Part shown: positions 18,655-28,378 of the stretch, in pieces
Layout: every line of letters begins with the position of its first letter
How positions within the stretch are numbered: position 1 is the first letter of the stretch
From: Burkholderia latens
GTDB taxonomy: Bacteria > Pseudomonadota > Gammaproteobacteria > Burkholderiales > Burkholderiaceae
Direction: 5' to 3'
DNA: 62,491 bases
NCBI RefSeq assembly: GCF_902499045.1
Contig: NZ_CABVPL010000046.1
Coordinates: 1-62,491, forward strand
Translations under genes and position numbers: made by a program
The notes under the pieces: generated by a model
The model's input: the letters and a program-made list of their open reading frames with translations, nothing else
The model's database searches: none
Told to the model about the DNA's origin: nothing

Positions 18655-19575
18655 TCAACCGAGCGTTTCGTTGACCGCGCGCTGCAGGCACGTGACGAAT
18701 CGGGATACGGCGGGCGTCGGCAGCAGGTCGCGCCGCGCGATGATCGACAGGTCGAAGCGCGGCATGCTTTCGTCCAGCTCGGCCGTGCGGATGCCGAGCG
18801 GCGCCACCATCGCGGCCAGCGGGCGCGTGAAGCAGCCGATCACGTCGGAGCGCGCGACGAGCCCGAGCGTCACCGCGAACGACATCGGCGAGCGCAGCAG
18901 ACGCTTGGGCAGCGGCAGCCCGCGCGCCTCGAACATCGCGGTCATCACGCTGTGCGGAAACTGTTCGGCGCCGACCGTCACGATCCACTCGGCGTCGAGC
19001 AAATCCTCTAACCGGCGCGCATGAGCAAGCGGGTGGCCTTCGCGCATCGCGACCGTGAATTCGGTCGACAGCAGCGGCACTTGCGTGAAATCGCGGTCGA
19101 GCGCGGGCACATGGTGCATTGCAGCGATGTCCAGCGTGCCGTTGCGCAGCTGCGCGAGCGCGTCGGGCACCGTCACTTCCTCGAGATGCAGGCTCACGTT
19201 CGGCATCGACCGGCGAAACGCGGTGACGGCGTGCGGCAGCGCGGTCAGTGCGATCGACGGCATCGTGCCGACCGCGACGCGCCCCGACATTTCGCCTTTC
19301 ACCTGCTCGACGGCCTCGACGGTGCGGCGCATGTCGCCGAGCAGTTGCTCCGCGCGCGGCAGCAGCGCATGGCCGCACGCGGTCAGCTCGACGCCGCGTA
19401 CGCTGCGCGCGAGCAGCTCGGCGTTCAGCGCCGTTTCGAGTTCGCGGATCGTATGCGTGATCGCGGGCTGCGTGACGCCGAGCTCGCGTGCGGCGGCGCG
19501 CAGGCTCTTGTGATGCGCGGCGGAGACGAACGCCTGGAGCTGCGCGATGTTCAGGTGGTTGCGGATGCGGGTCAT
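18655..19575 (-). CDS. LysR-family transcriptional regulator (module A)
   Basis: The 306-residue protein has an N-terminal winged helix (about 9-68, LQAFVSAAHHKSLRAAARELG, VTQPAITHTIRELE) and a PBP2-type effector domain (about 95-300). It lies 226 bp upstream of the binding-protein gene, in the same direction, and probably regulates it and the deacylase. The counterpart at 54690-55610 is divergent from its target instead. The effector is unknown, perhaps an N-acyl amino acid. Confidence 0.9.
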   Translation of the reverse strand: MTRIRNHLNIAQLQAFVSAAHHKSLRAAARELGVTQPAITHTIRELETALNAELLARSVRGVELTACGHALLPRAEQLLGDMRRTVEAVEQVKGEMSGRVAVGTMPSIALTALPHAVTAFRRSMPNVSLHLEEVTVPDALAQLRNGTLDIAAMHHVPALDRDFTQVPLLSTEFTVAMREGHPLAHARRLEDLLDAEWIVTVGAEQFPHSVMTAMFEARGLPLPKRLLRSPMSFAVTLGLVARSDVIGCFTRPLAAMVAPLGIRTAELDESMPRFDLSIIARRDLLPTPAVSRFVTCLQRAVNETLG

Positions 19576-19812
19576 CGGTCGGTCGGATCTGGCGGCGGGC
19601 GGGGCGCCGGCGCGAAGACCGATAGGGTAGCGCGCCGCGACGTGAGGCGCCGGACGAACAAAATTCGTGGAAGCGTGCGCACGTCACGTGTTCGCGGCTT
19701 CACGCGGCAACCGTTCAGGATTGCAAATGGCGACGCATGGGCGTTCGTGACGCTGTCGGGGATGCGCGGCGAGGCGACGTGTGACCGAGCCGGGTCGAGC
19801 GCTGGCCGCGTA

Positions 19813-20418
19813 TCAGCCGAGCGCCAGTTCGACGGCGGCGAGCGTGCGGCGGCGGATCCACCCGCTGCCGAGCCGGATCGCAAGCCAGTAAGGCAGGAAC
19901 AGCATCCGCGTACGCGGGCTCGGACAGTGGACGAACGTTTCGGTGCGCAGCAGACGCGCGCCCGACGGCAGTCCGACCACCTCGAACCGGAGCACCAGCT
20001 TTGCGTCGTCGGGATCGTCGTGACGGACGAAGGCTGCGGCGTCCGCGATCGTCCGTACGTCGGGCGCCGGGCGCCAGAAGCGGCCGACGAGCCCGAGCGA
20101 CAGCGACGTGCCGTCGCGATGCAGCAGCGTGAACGCATCGAAGCCGAAGCGGGCGGGCGCGGCTTCGGCGGGCCGGGTGCGCAGCGCCCGGGCAATGGCC
20201 GCCGGCAATTCCCGTACAGCGAGCAGCGCGTCGATCACCGGATCGGCGCGCATGTCGAGCGCGGCCACCGCGTCGATGATGCGCGAAGGCGGCGCGTCGA
20301 TCGGCCGCGATTCGTGAACTTCGACGAAGCCGAACGACGGGATGAAAGGCGGCTTGCGCGCCGCGGTTCGCGTGTCGGATTCGGAGACGATGCCGAACGG
20401 ATTGCCGAACGGATTCAT
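19813..20418 (-). CDS. Hypothetical protein, possibly SRPBCC-like
   Basis: The 201-residue soluble protein (FGFVEVHESRPIDAPPSRII, FGFDAFTLLHRDGTSLSLGL, VGRFWRPAPDV, FEVVGLPSGARLLRTETF) alternates beta strands with a long helix. The pattern recalls SRPBCC/START-like ligand-binding folds, but I cannot name a family. It has good coding composition and a single ATG. It is probably monocistronic between the LysR gene and the purine permease. Confidence 0.65.
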   Translation of the reverse strand: MNPFGNPFGIVSESDTRTAARKPPFIPSFGFVEVHESRPIDAPPSRIIDAVAALDMRADPVIDALLAVRELPAAIARALRTRPAEAAPARFGFDAFTLLHRDGTSLSLGLVGRFWRPAPDVRTIADAAAFVRHDDPDDAKLVLRFEVVGLPSGARLLRTETFVHCPSPRTRMLFLPYWLAIRLGSGWIRRRTLAAVELALG

Positions 20419-20535
20419 GGCGGTTCAGGAGTACAAAGCGCGATCGTAGCACCGCATGAGCATTCGCGATGCGACGGGACACGGACGGCCTCGGCCTTTG
20501 CCGGACGGCGCCGCACAACGGCGTTCCGCGCCGGC

Positions 20536-20568
20536 AAAAAAGGCCCGGAAACATGCGTTCCCAGGCCT
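20536..20568 (-). terminator. Rho-independent terminator after the purine permease
   Basis: Minus-strand arms GGCCTGGGAAC / GTTTCCGGGCC (two G-T wobbles) are followed by TTTTTT. It lies about 90 bp after the NCS2 stop. Confidence 0.85.
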
Positions 20569-20657
20569 GGAGGCCATCAATGACGATGGTGGAGGAGACG
20601 GTGCCGCCCCGGTGCGCGCCCGCGTGTATCGCGAGCGACGTCGCGCATGTCCGGCGC

Positions 20658-22046
20658 TCAGATCGCCCAGCCGCCGAGGTAGAACGTGACGAGCACGACC
20701 GCGATGAGCACGGTGCCGACGTTGAGCTTGCGGAATTCGCCGCTGGCGACGCGGCCGATCACGAGCGTCGAGAAGCCGAGCATGATGCCCGTCACGATGT
20801 TCGCGGTCAGCACGATGAACACCGCGCACACGAGGCCCGACATCGCGTCGACCATGTCGTCCATGTGCAGCTTGCTCACGCTGCCGAGCATCAGCAAGCC
20901 GACGTACATCAGCGCGGGCGCCGTTGCATACGACGGCACGAGCCCCGCGAGCGGCGAGAAGAACATCACGACCAGGAAGAGCAGGCCGACCACCGCGGCC
21001 GCGAGGCCCGTCTTCGCGCCGGCGGCCACGCCGACGCTCGACTCGATGTAGGCCGCCGCCGGCGCGCCGCCGAGGAAACCGGAGAAGATCGAGCTGACCG
21101 AATCGGCGGTCAGCGCGCGGCCGCCGTTGACGATGCGGCCGTTCTCGTCGAGCTGGCCCGCCTGGCCCGCGACCGCGCGGATCGTGCCGGTCGCGTCGAA
21201 CACGGCCGTCATCACGAGCGCGAGCACGCTCGGCAGCACGGCCATCGACAGCGCGCCCCTGACGTCCATCGCGCCGATCAGCGATGCGTGGCCCGGCGCG
21301 CTCAGCGACGGCAGCGCGAACACGCCGCGATACTTCACCGCCGGATCGAACGCGAGGCCGATCAGCGAGATCGCGACCACGACGAGCAGGATGCCGCCCG
21401 GCACGCGCCGCTTCTCGAGCCCGAAGATCGCGGCGAGGCCGACGACCGACATGATGACCGGGAACGCGGTGATCTGGCCGAGCGAGACCGGCAGGCCCGC
21501 ACCGGGGTTCTTGATCACGAGGCCGACGTCGTTCGATGCGATCAGCAGCAGGAACAGGCCGATGCCGATTCCGGTGCCGTGCGCGACGCCCGCGGGCAGG
21601 TTGCGCAGGATCCACGAGCGCACGCCGGTGATCGAGATGCCGGTGAACACGACGCCCATCAGGAACACGGCGCCGAGTGCGACGCTCGGGTGCAGGCCCT
21701 TGCCGAGCACGAGGCCGAACGCGGTGAACGCGGTCAGCGAAATCGCGCAGCCGATCGCGACCGGCAGCTTCGCCCACAGGCCCATCAGCAGCGAACCGAA
21801 CGCGGTGGTCAGACAGACCGCGACGAATACCGCGCTCGTGTCGAAGCCGGCCTTGCCGAACATGCCGGGCACGACGAATACGGAATAAACCATCGCGAGG
21901 AATGTGGTCACGCCCGCGACGATTTCACGCCGCTGCGTGCTGCCGCGCGACGAAATGCCGAAGTACCGGTCGATGACTCCCGTGGTGCCGAGGTCCGTTT
22001 CTTCCGCGCCGACGCCGATCGTCGGCTGCACCGGGGTATCACTCAT
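20658..22046 (-). CDS. NCS2-family purine permease (AdeP/GhxP/PbuG-like)
   Basis: The 462-residue inner-membrane protein has about 13-14 helices. It belongs to the AzgA-like branch of NCS2, which imports adenine, guanine or hypoxanthine with protons. Signatures are [24 protein letters not shown] cut across the start (about 26-48), GCAISLTAF, and [21 protein letters not shown] (about 325-346), the conserved substrate and cation region. It is a single-gene unit. Together with allE it points to purine scavenging and catabolism. Confidence 0.9.
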   Translation of the reverse strand: MSDTPVQPTIGVGAEETDLGTTGVIDRYFGISSRGSTQRREIVAGVTTFLAMVYSVFVVPGMFGKAGFDTSAVFVAVCLTTAFGSLLMGLWAKLPVAIGCAISLTAFTAFGLVLGKGLHPSVALGAVFLMGVVFTGISITGVRSWILRNLPAGVAHGTGIGIGLFLLLIASNDVGLVIKNPGAGLPVSLGQITAFPVIMSVVGLAAIFGLEKRRVPGGILLVVVAISLIGLAFDPAVKYRGVFALPSLSAPGHASLIGAMDVRGALSMAVLPSVLALVMTAVFDATGTIRAVAGQAGQLDENGRIVNGGRALTADSVSSIFSGFLGGAPAAAYIESSVGVAAGAKTGLAAAVVGLLFLVVMFFSPLAGLVPSYATAPALMYVGLLMLGSVSKLHMDDMVDAMSGLVCAVFIVLTANIVTGIMLGFSTLVIGRVASGEFRKLNVGTVLIAVVLVTFYLGGWAI

Positions 22047-22552
22047 GAGCTTGCTCCTTTATCAGCATGCTGAAACGGACCGCGCGGACCGTCGTCAGGG
22101 TGTCTCGTATCTGGTTGAAGTTATCGGCAACGTCGTGGGGACGCATGACGCGCGATGCGTGTCGTCGTACGCGCTTCGAAGGGCGCGCCGAGGTCGCGTC
22201 GTGCGGCGCGTGGTGCGGTCGACCGCGTCGCGAGCGCTTTGCCGTAGCGAAGGTTAGGCGAACGCGTCATCGCGTCCCATTGGAGGACGAGCATGCAGCG
22301 CATGTCGCAACGCTTATATCGGCGTGCAACGGGGCTTCGTCGGCGCGGAACGCGTGTATACGCCTAGTTCGGATCCGTTAAGGCGATTATTTGAATGCCG
22401 GGCCGGCGGGGCGGGGCCGGGCATCGCGTCTTACTAATGTCTTTCGACTCGGCCGTGCACGGCATCGAAGCGGTCGCGCGCGGCTCGCATCCGGATCGCA
22501 CGGGCGGGCCGCGCGCGCATGCGCCGTGCGGGGCGACCCGGTCCGCCGGGCG
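22047..22552. other. 506-bp gap upstream of the purine permease
   Basis: No convincing coding frame is seen. The stretch 22250-22400 is richer in A/T and may hold the permease promoter. I see no riboswitch-like structure that I can support. Confidence 0.35.
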
Positions 22553-23185
22553 TCAACCGCGCGCCAGCTGCGCGAGGTACGCGTCGAACATGTCGGCCAT
22601 CGCGTCCGAGAACGCGTCGATTTCCGCGGCCGTGCGCGGGGTTTCGGAGAACGCCTTGCCGACCGACGTCAGCGTCGTCATGACCAGTTCGCACGCGAGC
22701 GCATGCGCGGCGTCGGACACGCCGGGCAGCGCTTCGCGCATGAATGCGCTGAAGACCCGGTTGCCCTCGGCCTTCACTTCCCGTGCCTCGGGGGCGTCGC
22801 GATAGAGCGGCGCGGCGTCGTCGAGCGCAGTGCGCATCGGCGCCTCGTCGCATTCGGACCGGATGAATGCGTGGACGGCAGTGCGCAGCCGCTCGGCCGG
22901 CGTCTTGCGCGTGTCCTCCAGCATCTCGCACAGCATTCCGGACGTCTGCCGCCATTCGTCGTGCTGGAGCCGGAACAGTACCGCCGCCTTGTTCGGGAAG
23001 TACTGATACAGCGAGCCGACGCTCACGCCCGCACGCTCGGCGACACGCGCCATCGTGAAGCGTTGCGCGCCTTCGGCCGCCAAAACCTGAATAGCGGCCT
23101 CCAGCACGGCATCGACGAGCTGGGCCGAGCGGGCCTGCCGAGGCTGTCTACGCGAGGCGATCGGGGCGTTGCGGCGTTGAGTCAT
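22553..23185 (-). CDS. TetR/AcrR-family regulator
   Basis: The protein of about 210 residues has a TetR helix-turn-helix (FTMARVAERAGVSVGSLYQYFPNK, cut to its core at about 42-62) and a C-terminal effector domain of the TetR_C_17-like type. It is divergent from an O-methyltransferase gene. I chose ATG 23185 (MTQRRNAPIASRRQPRQARS). An alternative at 23230 has a weak AGGT ribosome site and would put the candidate operator inside the gene. It likely represses itself and the divergent gene. Confidence 0.85.
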   Translation of the reverse strand: MTQRRNAPIASRRQPRQARSAQLVDAVLEAAIQVLAAEGAQRFTMARVAERAGVSVGSLYQYFPNKAAVLFRLQHDEWRQTSGMLCEMLEDTRKTPAERLRTAVHAFIRSECDEAPMRTALDDAAPLYRDAPEAREVKAEGNRVFSAFMREALPGVSDAAHALACELVMTTLTSVGKAFSETPRTAAEIDAFSDAMADMFDAYLAQLARG

Positions 23186-23216
23186 GACGGGTCGGCCAAT
23201 GCGAATAGTAAAACAT

Positions 23217-23234
23217 GAATAGTTCGTCATATTC
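23217..23234. promoter_or_regulatory. Candidate TetR operator
   Basis: GAATA and TATTC arms 8 bp apart lie between the TetR and O-methyltransferase genes. An extra GAATAGT copy sits 14 bp to the left. The position fits a shared operator for both divergent genes. Confidence 0.4.
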
Positions 23235-23278
23235 TACCTGGGCGCACTGACGCACTCAACCTGACACCGGAGATTCGC

Positions 23279-23959
23279 ATGGCCACCTTGATTCACGATC
23301 CGCTCGCGTCGCTGCTCGCGCGCCTGTTCGACGAAGCCGACGCGTCGTCACCCGCGTCGAGCCCGGATTTCGCCGACATGACGCGCGACGAGCAAGCGCG
23401 ACTGATGCGCAGCAAGACCGACTACGCCGGGTTCTATGGACGCCTGAAGGACTACCCGCTCGCGGTGTCGCGCGAGACGGGCACGCTGTTGTACATGCTC
23501 GCGCGCGGTTGCGGCGCGCGTTCGATCGTCGAATTCGGGACGTCGTTCGGCATCTCGACGCTGCACCTCGCGGCCGCGCTGCGCGATAACGGCGGCGGCC
23601 GGGTGATCACGAGCGAGTTCGAGGCGTCGAAGGTCGCGCGGGCGCGCGCGAACCTGACGGCGGCCGGGCTGGCCGATCTGGTCGAGATCCGCGAAGGCGA
23701 TGCGCTGCGCACGCTGGCCGCGGACCTGCCGGACACCGTCGATCTACTGCTGCTCGACGGCGCGAAGGCGCTGTATCCGGAGATCCTCGCGCAGGTCGAA
23801 CCGCATCTGCGGCCGGGCGCGTTCGTCGTCGCCGACAACGCGGAATACAGCCCCGAATACCTTGCGTACGTGCGCGCGCCGCGGAACGGCTATCTGTCGG
23901 TGCCGTTCGGCGGCGACGTCGAGCTGTCGATGCGGATCAGCGAATCGCGACCGGATTGA
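23279..23959 (+). CDS. Class I SAM-dependent O-methyltransferase
   Basis: The 226-residue Rossmann methyltransferase resembles the catechol/caffeoyl-CoA O-methyltransferase group. Motif I is IVEFGTSFGISTLHLAAAL (about 82-100), an acidic SAM-ribose residue lies in ITSEFEASKVARA, and DLLLLDGAKALY forms motif IV. It probably methylates a small phenolic or similar hydroxyl compound. GGAG precedes the ATG at a usual distance. Its last 23 bp overlap the convergent cyclase gene. Confidence 0.85.
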   Translation: MATLIHDPLASLLARLFDEADASSPASSPDFADMTRDEQARLMRSKTDYAGFYGRLKDYPLAVSRETGTLLYMLARGCGARSIVEFGTSFGISTLHLAAALRDNGGGRVITSEFEASKVARARANLTAAGLADLVEIREGDALRTLAADLPDTVDLLLLDGAKALYPEILAQVEPHLRPGAFVVADNAEYSPEYLAYVRAPRNGYLSVPFGGDVELSMRISESRPD

Positions 23960-24899
23960 CGTTGACCTGCGTGGAGCCGACGTACAGCGGCTGGCCGAGC
24001 ACGAACAGGAATTCCCACGCGCGGTCGCGCACCAGCGCGCGGCTGTCGATCAGCTCCAGGTTGTAGATGCCGCGTTTCGCGAGCATGTACTGGTTGATCG
24101 GGAATTCCTCGCTCGTGTGCGGATTCGGATAAACCTCCGACGCCCACGTGTCGCCGCCGAACGCGACGATTCCCTGATCGGCGAGCCACTTCGCGGCTTC
24201 CATGCCGATGCCCGGCTCGACGTCGAGGAACTGCTTGTCGTCCTTGCCGATCAGCTCGAGCCAGCCGGTGTTGAACAGCACGACGTCGCCCTTGCGCAGC
24301 GTCAGGCGTTCCCGCTTCAGCACGGCCTGGATGTCGGCGACCGTGAATTCGGTGCCGCCCGGCACGACCGGTTTGCCATAGTGAGCCGTCATGTCGAGCA
24401 CGACGCCGCGCGCGACGATCGGCGGCACCTTCTCGACGCCGAGCTTCTTCACGCCGTCGACCGTCACGAAATCGGCTGCCCGGTTGCCGTTGTAGTACAC
24501 GTTGTCGATGCCGATGTGGCCGATGCCGTTCAGCTGCGTGCCGACGCCGGTCCATGCGTTCACGAGTTCGTCGTTGAACGTGAACTTGTTCGGGCCGAGG
24601 CTCTTGCCGGCCTGCTGGCCGACCTGCACGTTGTACAGCCGGAAGCTGCGGTGGCGGAACGCCGGCAGGTTCTTGTCGACCGGCACGGCGAGCGGGTAGG
24701 TCTTGCCGGCCTTCACGAGACCGACGGCCTGCTTGATCACGTCGGGCGTCAGCAGGTTGGCTGCGCCGATTTCATCGTCGGCGCCGTACACGGACGGGTA
24801 CCAGTCGGCCGCGGGCGCGGCCGGCGCGGCGTGCGCCGCCGGCGCCATCGTGAACGGCAGGATCGCGGCCAGCGCGAGCCGCGCGAGCGTTGCTTTCAT
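23937..24899 (-). CDS. Secreted cyclase-family (kynurenine formamidase-like) hydrolase
   Basis: The 320-residue protein has a signal peptide (MKATLARLALAAILPFTMAP, cut near AHA-AP), so it acts in the periplasm. The metal motif of the long cyclase branch is usually TQxDGxGH; here it reads TQLNGIGHIG (about 121-130), with Asn in place of Asp. The later FGGDTWASEVYP block is the other family signature. Family members hydrolyse amides or lactones. It is the last gene after Old Yellow Enzyme, 18 bp away, following dkgB. GGAG lies 5 bp before the ATG. Confidence 0.85.
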   Translation of the reverse strand: MKATLARLALAAILPFTMAPAAHAAPAAPAADWYPSVYGADDEIGAANLLTPDVIKQAVGLVKAGKTYPLAVPVDKNLPAFRHRSFRLYNVQVGQQAGKSLGPNKFTFNDELVNAWTGVGTQLNGIGHIGIDNVYYNGNRAADFVTVDGVKKLGVEKVPPIVARGVVLDMTAHYGKPVVPGGTEFTVADIQAVLKRERLTLRKGDVVLFNTGWLELIGKDDKQFLDVEPGIGMEAAKWLADQGIVAFGGDTWASEVYPNPHTSEEFPINQYMLAKRGIYNLELIDSRALVRDRAWEFLFVLGQPLYVGSTQVNVNPVAIR

Positions 24900-24917
24900 T
24901 CGGGCTCCTGTCGATCG

Positions 24918-26033
24918 TTACGCCGCGGCTTGCGCGAGCGCCGGATAGTCGGTCAGCCCGTGCGCGCCGCCGCCGAACAGCGTGTTGCGATCGTGCGGCG
25001 CGAGCGCGGCGCCGGTGCGCAGGCGCTCGGGCAAGTCGGGATTCGCGACGAACGGGCGGCCGAACGCGACGAGGTCGGCCCAGCCCGCGGCGATCGCATC
25101 GCGCGCACGCTCGGCGGTGTACGCGCCGGCGTAGATCAGCACGCCCGGGAACGCGGCACGCAGCTGCTGCTTGAACGCGACCGGCATCAGCGGCGCGTCG
25201 TCCCAGTCGGCTTCCGCGATATGCAGATAGCCGACGCCGAGTTCGCCGAGCAGCTTCGCGGCGGCGAGGTAGGTCGTTTCCGGATCGTCGTCGACGCAGC
25301 CGTTCAGCGTGGTCAGCGGCGCGAGCCGGATGCCGACGCGCGACGCGTCGCCGGTGCCTGCGATCAGCGCCTGCGCGACTTCGCGCAGGAAGCGCAGCCG
25401 GTTTTCCAGCGAGCCGCCGTATGCGTCGGTGCGCGTGTTCGCGTTCGAGTCGATGAACTGGTTCACGAGATAGCCGTTCGCGCCGTGCAGCTCGACGCCG
25501 TCGAAGCCGGCCTCGATCGCGTGGCGGGCGGCGGCGCGGTATTGCTCGACGATCTCGCGAATTTCGTCGACGGACAGCGCGCGCGGCTCGGACGCCTGCA
25601 CGAAGCCCGGCGTGCTGCCGTCTTCACCGGCGATGAACACGTTCACGCCCTTCGCCTGGAGCGGCGACGACGACACGGGTTGCTGGCCGCCGAGCAGGCT
25701 CGTGTGGCTGAGCCGGCCGACGTGCCACAGCTGCGCGAAGATGCGGCCGTGCGCGGCGTGGACGGCGTCCGTCACCTTGCGCCAGCCCGCGACCTGCGAC
25801 GGCGTGTGGATGCCGGGCGTCCATGCGTAGCCCTTGCCGAGCGGCGCGATGTACGTGCCTTCGCTGACGATCAGCCCCGCGCTCGCGCGTTGCGCGTAAT
25901 ACGTGGCCATCAGTTCGTTCGCTTCGTCGCCGGGCTGGCTCGCGCGCGAGCGCGTCATCGGCGGCATCACGATGCGGTTCGGCAGCGTCAGCGCGCCGAA
26001 TTGCAGCGGTTGGAACAGCGGATCCTGGGTCAT
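24918..26033 (-). CDS. Old Yellow Enzyme-family alkene reductase (NemA-like)
   Basis: The 371-residue TIM-barrel FMN protein has FQPLQFGALTLPNRIVMPPM at its start (FMN-binding), the substrate-binding LWHVGR and HGANGYLVNQF blocks with HGAN, and AFGRPFVANPDLPER near the end. Such NAD(P)H-dependent enzymes reduce activated C=C bonds in N-ethylmaleimide, enals and quinones, or nitro groups. It lies between dkgB and the cyclase gene on the same strand, forming an electrophile-detoxification unit. Start ATG 26033 follows AGGACAG. Confidence 0.92.
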   Translation of the reverse strand: MTQDPLFQPLQFGALTLPNRIVMPPMTRSRASQPGDEANELMATYYAQRASAGLIVSEGTYIAPLGKGYAWTPGIHTPSQVAGWRKVTDAVHAAHGRIFAQLWHVGRLSHTSLLGGQQPVSSSPLQAKGVNVFIAGEDGSTPGFVQASEPRALSVDEIREIVEQYRAAARHAIEAGFDGVELHGANGYLVNQFIDSNANTRTDAYGGSLENRLRFLREVAQALIAGTGDASRVGIRLAPLTTLNGCVDDDPETTYLAAAKLLGELGVGYLHIAEADWDDAPLMPVAFKQQLRAAFPGVLIYAGAYTAERARDAIAAGWADLVAFGRPFVANPDLPERLRTGAALAPHDRNTLFGGGAHGLTDYPALAQAAA

Positions 26034-26104
26034 GGTGGTGTCTGTCCTGTCGGTGCCGCGGCCGGCTGGCCGCGGACGGGTGATATCGGATGAGAGGCGC
26101 GGGC

Positions 26105-26911
26105 TCAGTCCCACTTCGGCGCGAGGCCGGCCGGATCGACTTCGCGGCCGTTGCGCTCGAGCGCGGCGATCTGCGCGATGTCTTCGTCGGTCAGGCGCAG
26201 CGTCTGCGCGAGCAGGTTGCTCGCGAGGTTCTCGCGCTTGGTCGACGACGGAATCACCGAGTAGCCGAGCTGCAGTGCCCACGCGAGCGCGACCTGCGCC
26301 GGCGTCGCGTTGTGGCGCTGCGCGATCGCGCCGATCACCGGATCGCCGAGCACCTTGCCGTACGCGAGCGTCATGTACGACGTCACGTGGATGCCTTCGC
26401 GCTGCAGGAACTCGACCAGCTTGCGGTTCTGCAGGTACGGGCTCAGCTCGATCTGGTTCGTCGCGATCGCGTCCTTGCCGACCACGGCGATCGCTTCCTT
26501 CGTCAGTTCGATGTTGAAGTTCGAGACGCCGATCCGGCGCGTGAGGCCCTTCGCCTTCGCGTCGGCCAGCGCGGTCATGAACGCGCGGAGCGGCACGCCG
26601 TTGTCCGGCGCCGGCCAGTGGATCAGCGTCAGGTCGACGTAGTCCGTGCGCAGCTTGCGCAGGCTTTCGTCGAGGCTCGCGATGAGCTTTTCCGGCGCGT
26701 AGTTGTCGACCCAGATCTTCGTCGTGAGAAACAGGTCTTCGCGGCGCACGCCCGATGCAGCGATTGCGTCGCCAACTTCGGCCTCGTTGCCGTAGATCTG
26801 CGCGGTGTCGATCGCGCGATAGCCGAGCTCGAGGCCGTTGCGGACCGAGTCGATGACGACCTGACCTTGCAGGCGGAACGTGCCGAGGCCGAATGCGGGA
26901 ATGTTGCTCAT
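26105..26911 (-). CDS. dkgB: 2,5-diketo-D-gluconate/methylglyoxal reductase DkgB (aldo-keto reductase)
   Basis: The 268-residue protein is recognisably DkgB: it opens with [11 protein letters not shown], has the catalytic set [14 protein letters not shown] (Asp and Tyr), KIW and LIHWP, and ends GLAPKWD. It reduces methylglyoxal, diketogluconate and other reactive carbonyls with NADPH. The start at 26911 (second ATG) puts GGAG 6 bp upstream; the adjacent ATG at 26914 leaves only 3. It heads a leftward unit with Old Yellow Enzyme and cyclase. A motif shared with the LysR/MFS promoter lies about 93-108 bp upstream. Confidence 0.93.
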   Translation of the reverse strand: MSNIPAFGLGTFRLQGQVVIDSVRNGLELGYRAIDTAQIYGNEAEVGDAIAASGVRREDLFLTTKIWVDNYAPEKLIASLDESLRKLRTDYVDLTLIHWPAPDNGVPLRAFMTALADAKAKGLTRRIGVSNFNIELTKEAIAVVGKDAIATNQIELSPYLQNRKLVEFLQREGIHVTSYMTLAYGKVLGDPVIGAIAQRHNATPAQVALAWALQLGYSVIPSSTKRENLASNLLAQTLRLTDEDIAQIAALERNGREVDPAGLAPKWD

Positions 26912-27003
26912 CATGTGCTCCTGTAAGAGTGGAACGATTGCGGTATGGAAGTCATTCTGGCGCGTGCGACTGATGAGATAAACGCCTTCAGAGGTCAAAA
27001 ATA

Positions 27004-27019
27004 TTTGATTTAAAGTCAA
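27004..27019. promoter_or_regulatory. Candidate LysR operator upstream of dkgB
   Basis: TTTGATTTAAAGTCAA matches 14 of 16 positions of TTTGATTTCAGGTCAA at 29664-29679, which lies between the LysR gene and the divergent MFS gene. A TCAAA/TTTGA inverted pair (26995-27008) overlaps it. Distance to the downstream start codon is similar in both cases (about 93 and 83 bp). Confidence 0.6.
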
Positions 27020-27061
27020 ATACCGGATGGCGATTCGCCCGTTTGACGGTGCTCGCCGGCG

Positions 27062-28012
27062 TTACGCGACGAGCGTCTGCGGATGCGTCTTCGGATGGAA
27101 CGCGGGCAGCACGTCCGCCGCGATCTCGGACATCGTCTCGTCGAGCGGCCGCCGGTTGCGGCGGAAATGCAGGCCGATGTGCTGCACATCCGCGTCGCGC
27201 ATCGCCGCGAGCTCTTCCGTGAGCGCGATGCGCCCGGCGCGCGCGCCGAAGCGATGGCGCTGCAGCGGTTCGTGCGGGTCTTCGGCCAGATCGAGATGGA
27301 TGAAGCTGACGTACGGCTTGTTGCCGGCCACCGCGCGCCAGTTCGCGACGCGCTGCACGTGGTCGGCCGGCGTGCCCGGATAGGCGAGGCAACCGTCCAT
27401 GTGCTCGCCGATCCATGCGGGCGTTTGCTGCGCGAGGCCCGCGACGAGCAACGGCACCGGCGAGCGCGCGGCCGGCAGCACGTCGAGGCCGGGCGGCAGG
27501 TGCCCGCGCGCGCCGTCGCGCAGCAGCGCGATCTGGTCGCGGAAGTTCGCGCCGCGCGTGGCGAAGTCGCGGCCGAACAGCGGATATTCGACGGGCCGGT
27601 CGCCGCTCGCGACGCCGAGCAGCAGGCGGCCGCGGCTCAGCTCCTGGATCGTCGCGGCCGATTTCAGCGTCAGCAGCGGCTCGCGCAGCGGCAGCACGAC
27701 GGCCGCCGTGCCGAGCAGGATGTCGCGCGTGATCCCCGCGAGATAGCCGAGATACGAGAACGTTTCGAACACCTGCGCGGCGTCGCCGAACGACGGGTCG
27801 TACACCGGCACGTCGCGCACCCAGAGCGCGCGGAAGCCGAGCGTGTCGGCCAGTTGCGCGAGCTCCGCGTGGATCTCCATGTCGGGCACGCCGGCGGGGC
27901 GGCCGTCATGCCGGCGTTTGGCGTTGCCGGACGGTGTCCAGTCGTTGTCGAGCGGCAGTTCGACGCCGATGCTGAAGCCGCCGTCGGCGAGTGTGTCGAG
28001 TGAAGTGGACAT
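27062..28012 (-). CDS. LLM-class (luciferase-like) flavin oxidoreductase
   Basis: The 316-residue TIM-barrel protein of the bacterial luciferase family uses F420 or, in this genus, FMNH2. Blocks include LADTLGFRALWVRDVP, TSA-type start of the barrel, LLGTAAVVLPLREPLLTLKS cut at its edges, and LSRGRLLLGVASGDRPVEYP. The substrate is unknown; relatives oxidise or reduce small xenobiotics. It is the last of three genes (MFS, MoaF-like, LLM). GGAG lies 6 bp before the ATG. Confidence 0.87.
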   Translation of the reverse strand: MSTSLDTLADGGFSIGVELPLDNDWTPSGNAKRRHDGRPAGVPDMEIHAELAQLADTLGFRALWVRDVPVYDPSFGDAAQVFETFSYLGYLAGITRDILLGTAAVVLPLREPLLTLKSAATIQELSRGRLLLGVASGDRPVEYPLFGRDFATRGANFRDQIALLRDGARGHLPPGLDVLPAARSPVPLLVAGLAQQTPAWIGEHMDGCLAYPGTPADHVQRVANWRAVAGNKPYVSFIHLDLAEDPHEPLQRHRFGARAGRIALTEELAAMRDADVQHIGLHFRRNRRPLDETMSEIAADVLPAFHPKTHPQTLVA

Positions 28013-28024
28013 GGTCGGCTCCGT

Positions 28025-28348
28025 TCAGATCGCGCGCAGGCTGCCTTCGAGGCGATGGAAGTCGAGCGACGCCGCGGTGAAGAACGAGCGCGACGTGCCC
28101 GCGGCGAAATCGTCGATATGCACGACGGTCGAGCGGTCGGCTTCCTGCCACGAGATCGCGTAGGTTTCGCCGGCGACGCGCTGCCACGTGTATTCGACTT
28201 CGCCCTTCGCGCCCGCGTACGGGCCTTCGGTGATCTCGTAGCGCATGCGGCGGCCGTCCTCGTCATACGCGTTGAGCGCGGTGAGGCCGTCGTAACGGAC
28301 TTCGAAAGTCTTGCCGGCGAACGGCGGACGTCGGGTCGATGCGTTCAT
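28025..28348 (-). CDS. MoaF-like small protein
   Basis: The 107-residue protein GKTFEVRYDGLTALNAYDED, RYEITEGPYAGAKGEVEYTW, ETYAISWQEADRSTVVHIDD has the beta-barrel pattern of MoaF-domain (lipocalin-like) proteins. Despite the name, these occur widely beside oxidoreductases rather than molybdopterin genes. It lies between the MFS and LLM genes with 12-30 bp gaps. Start ATG 28348 has GGAG 9 bp upstream; an upstream ATG at 28366 is less likely. Confidence 0.7.
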   Translation of the reverse strand: MNASTRRPPFAGKTFEVRYDGLTALNAYDEDGRRMRYEITEGPYAGAKGEVEYTWQRVAGETYAISWQEADRSTVVHIDDFAAGTSRSFFTAASLDFHRLEGSLRAI

Positions 28349-28378
28349 GTTGTGTGGCTCCTGCAAAAAAAGTGACGT

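Noticed and set aside
23700-26093. 797-codon plus-strand open frame across the cyclase and Old Yellow Enzyme genes
   Set aside because: Length alone suggested a gene, but the translation is low-complexity R/A/V/D/H sequence and both genes on the other strand are convincing.
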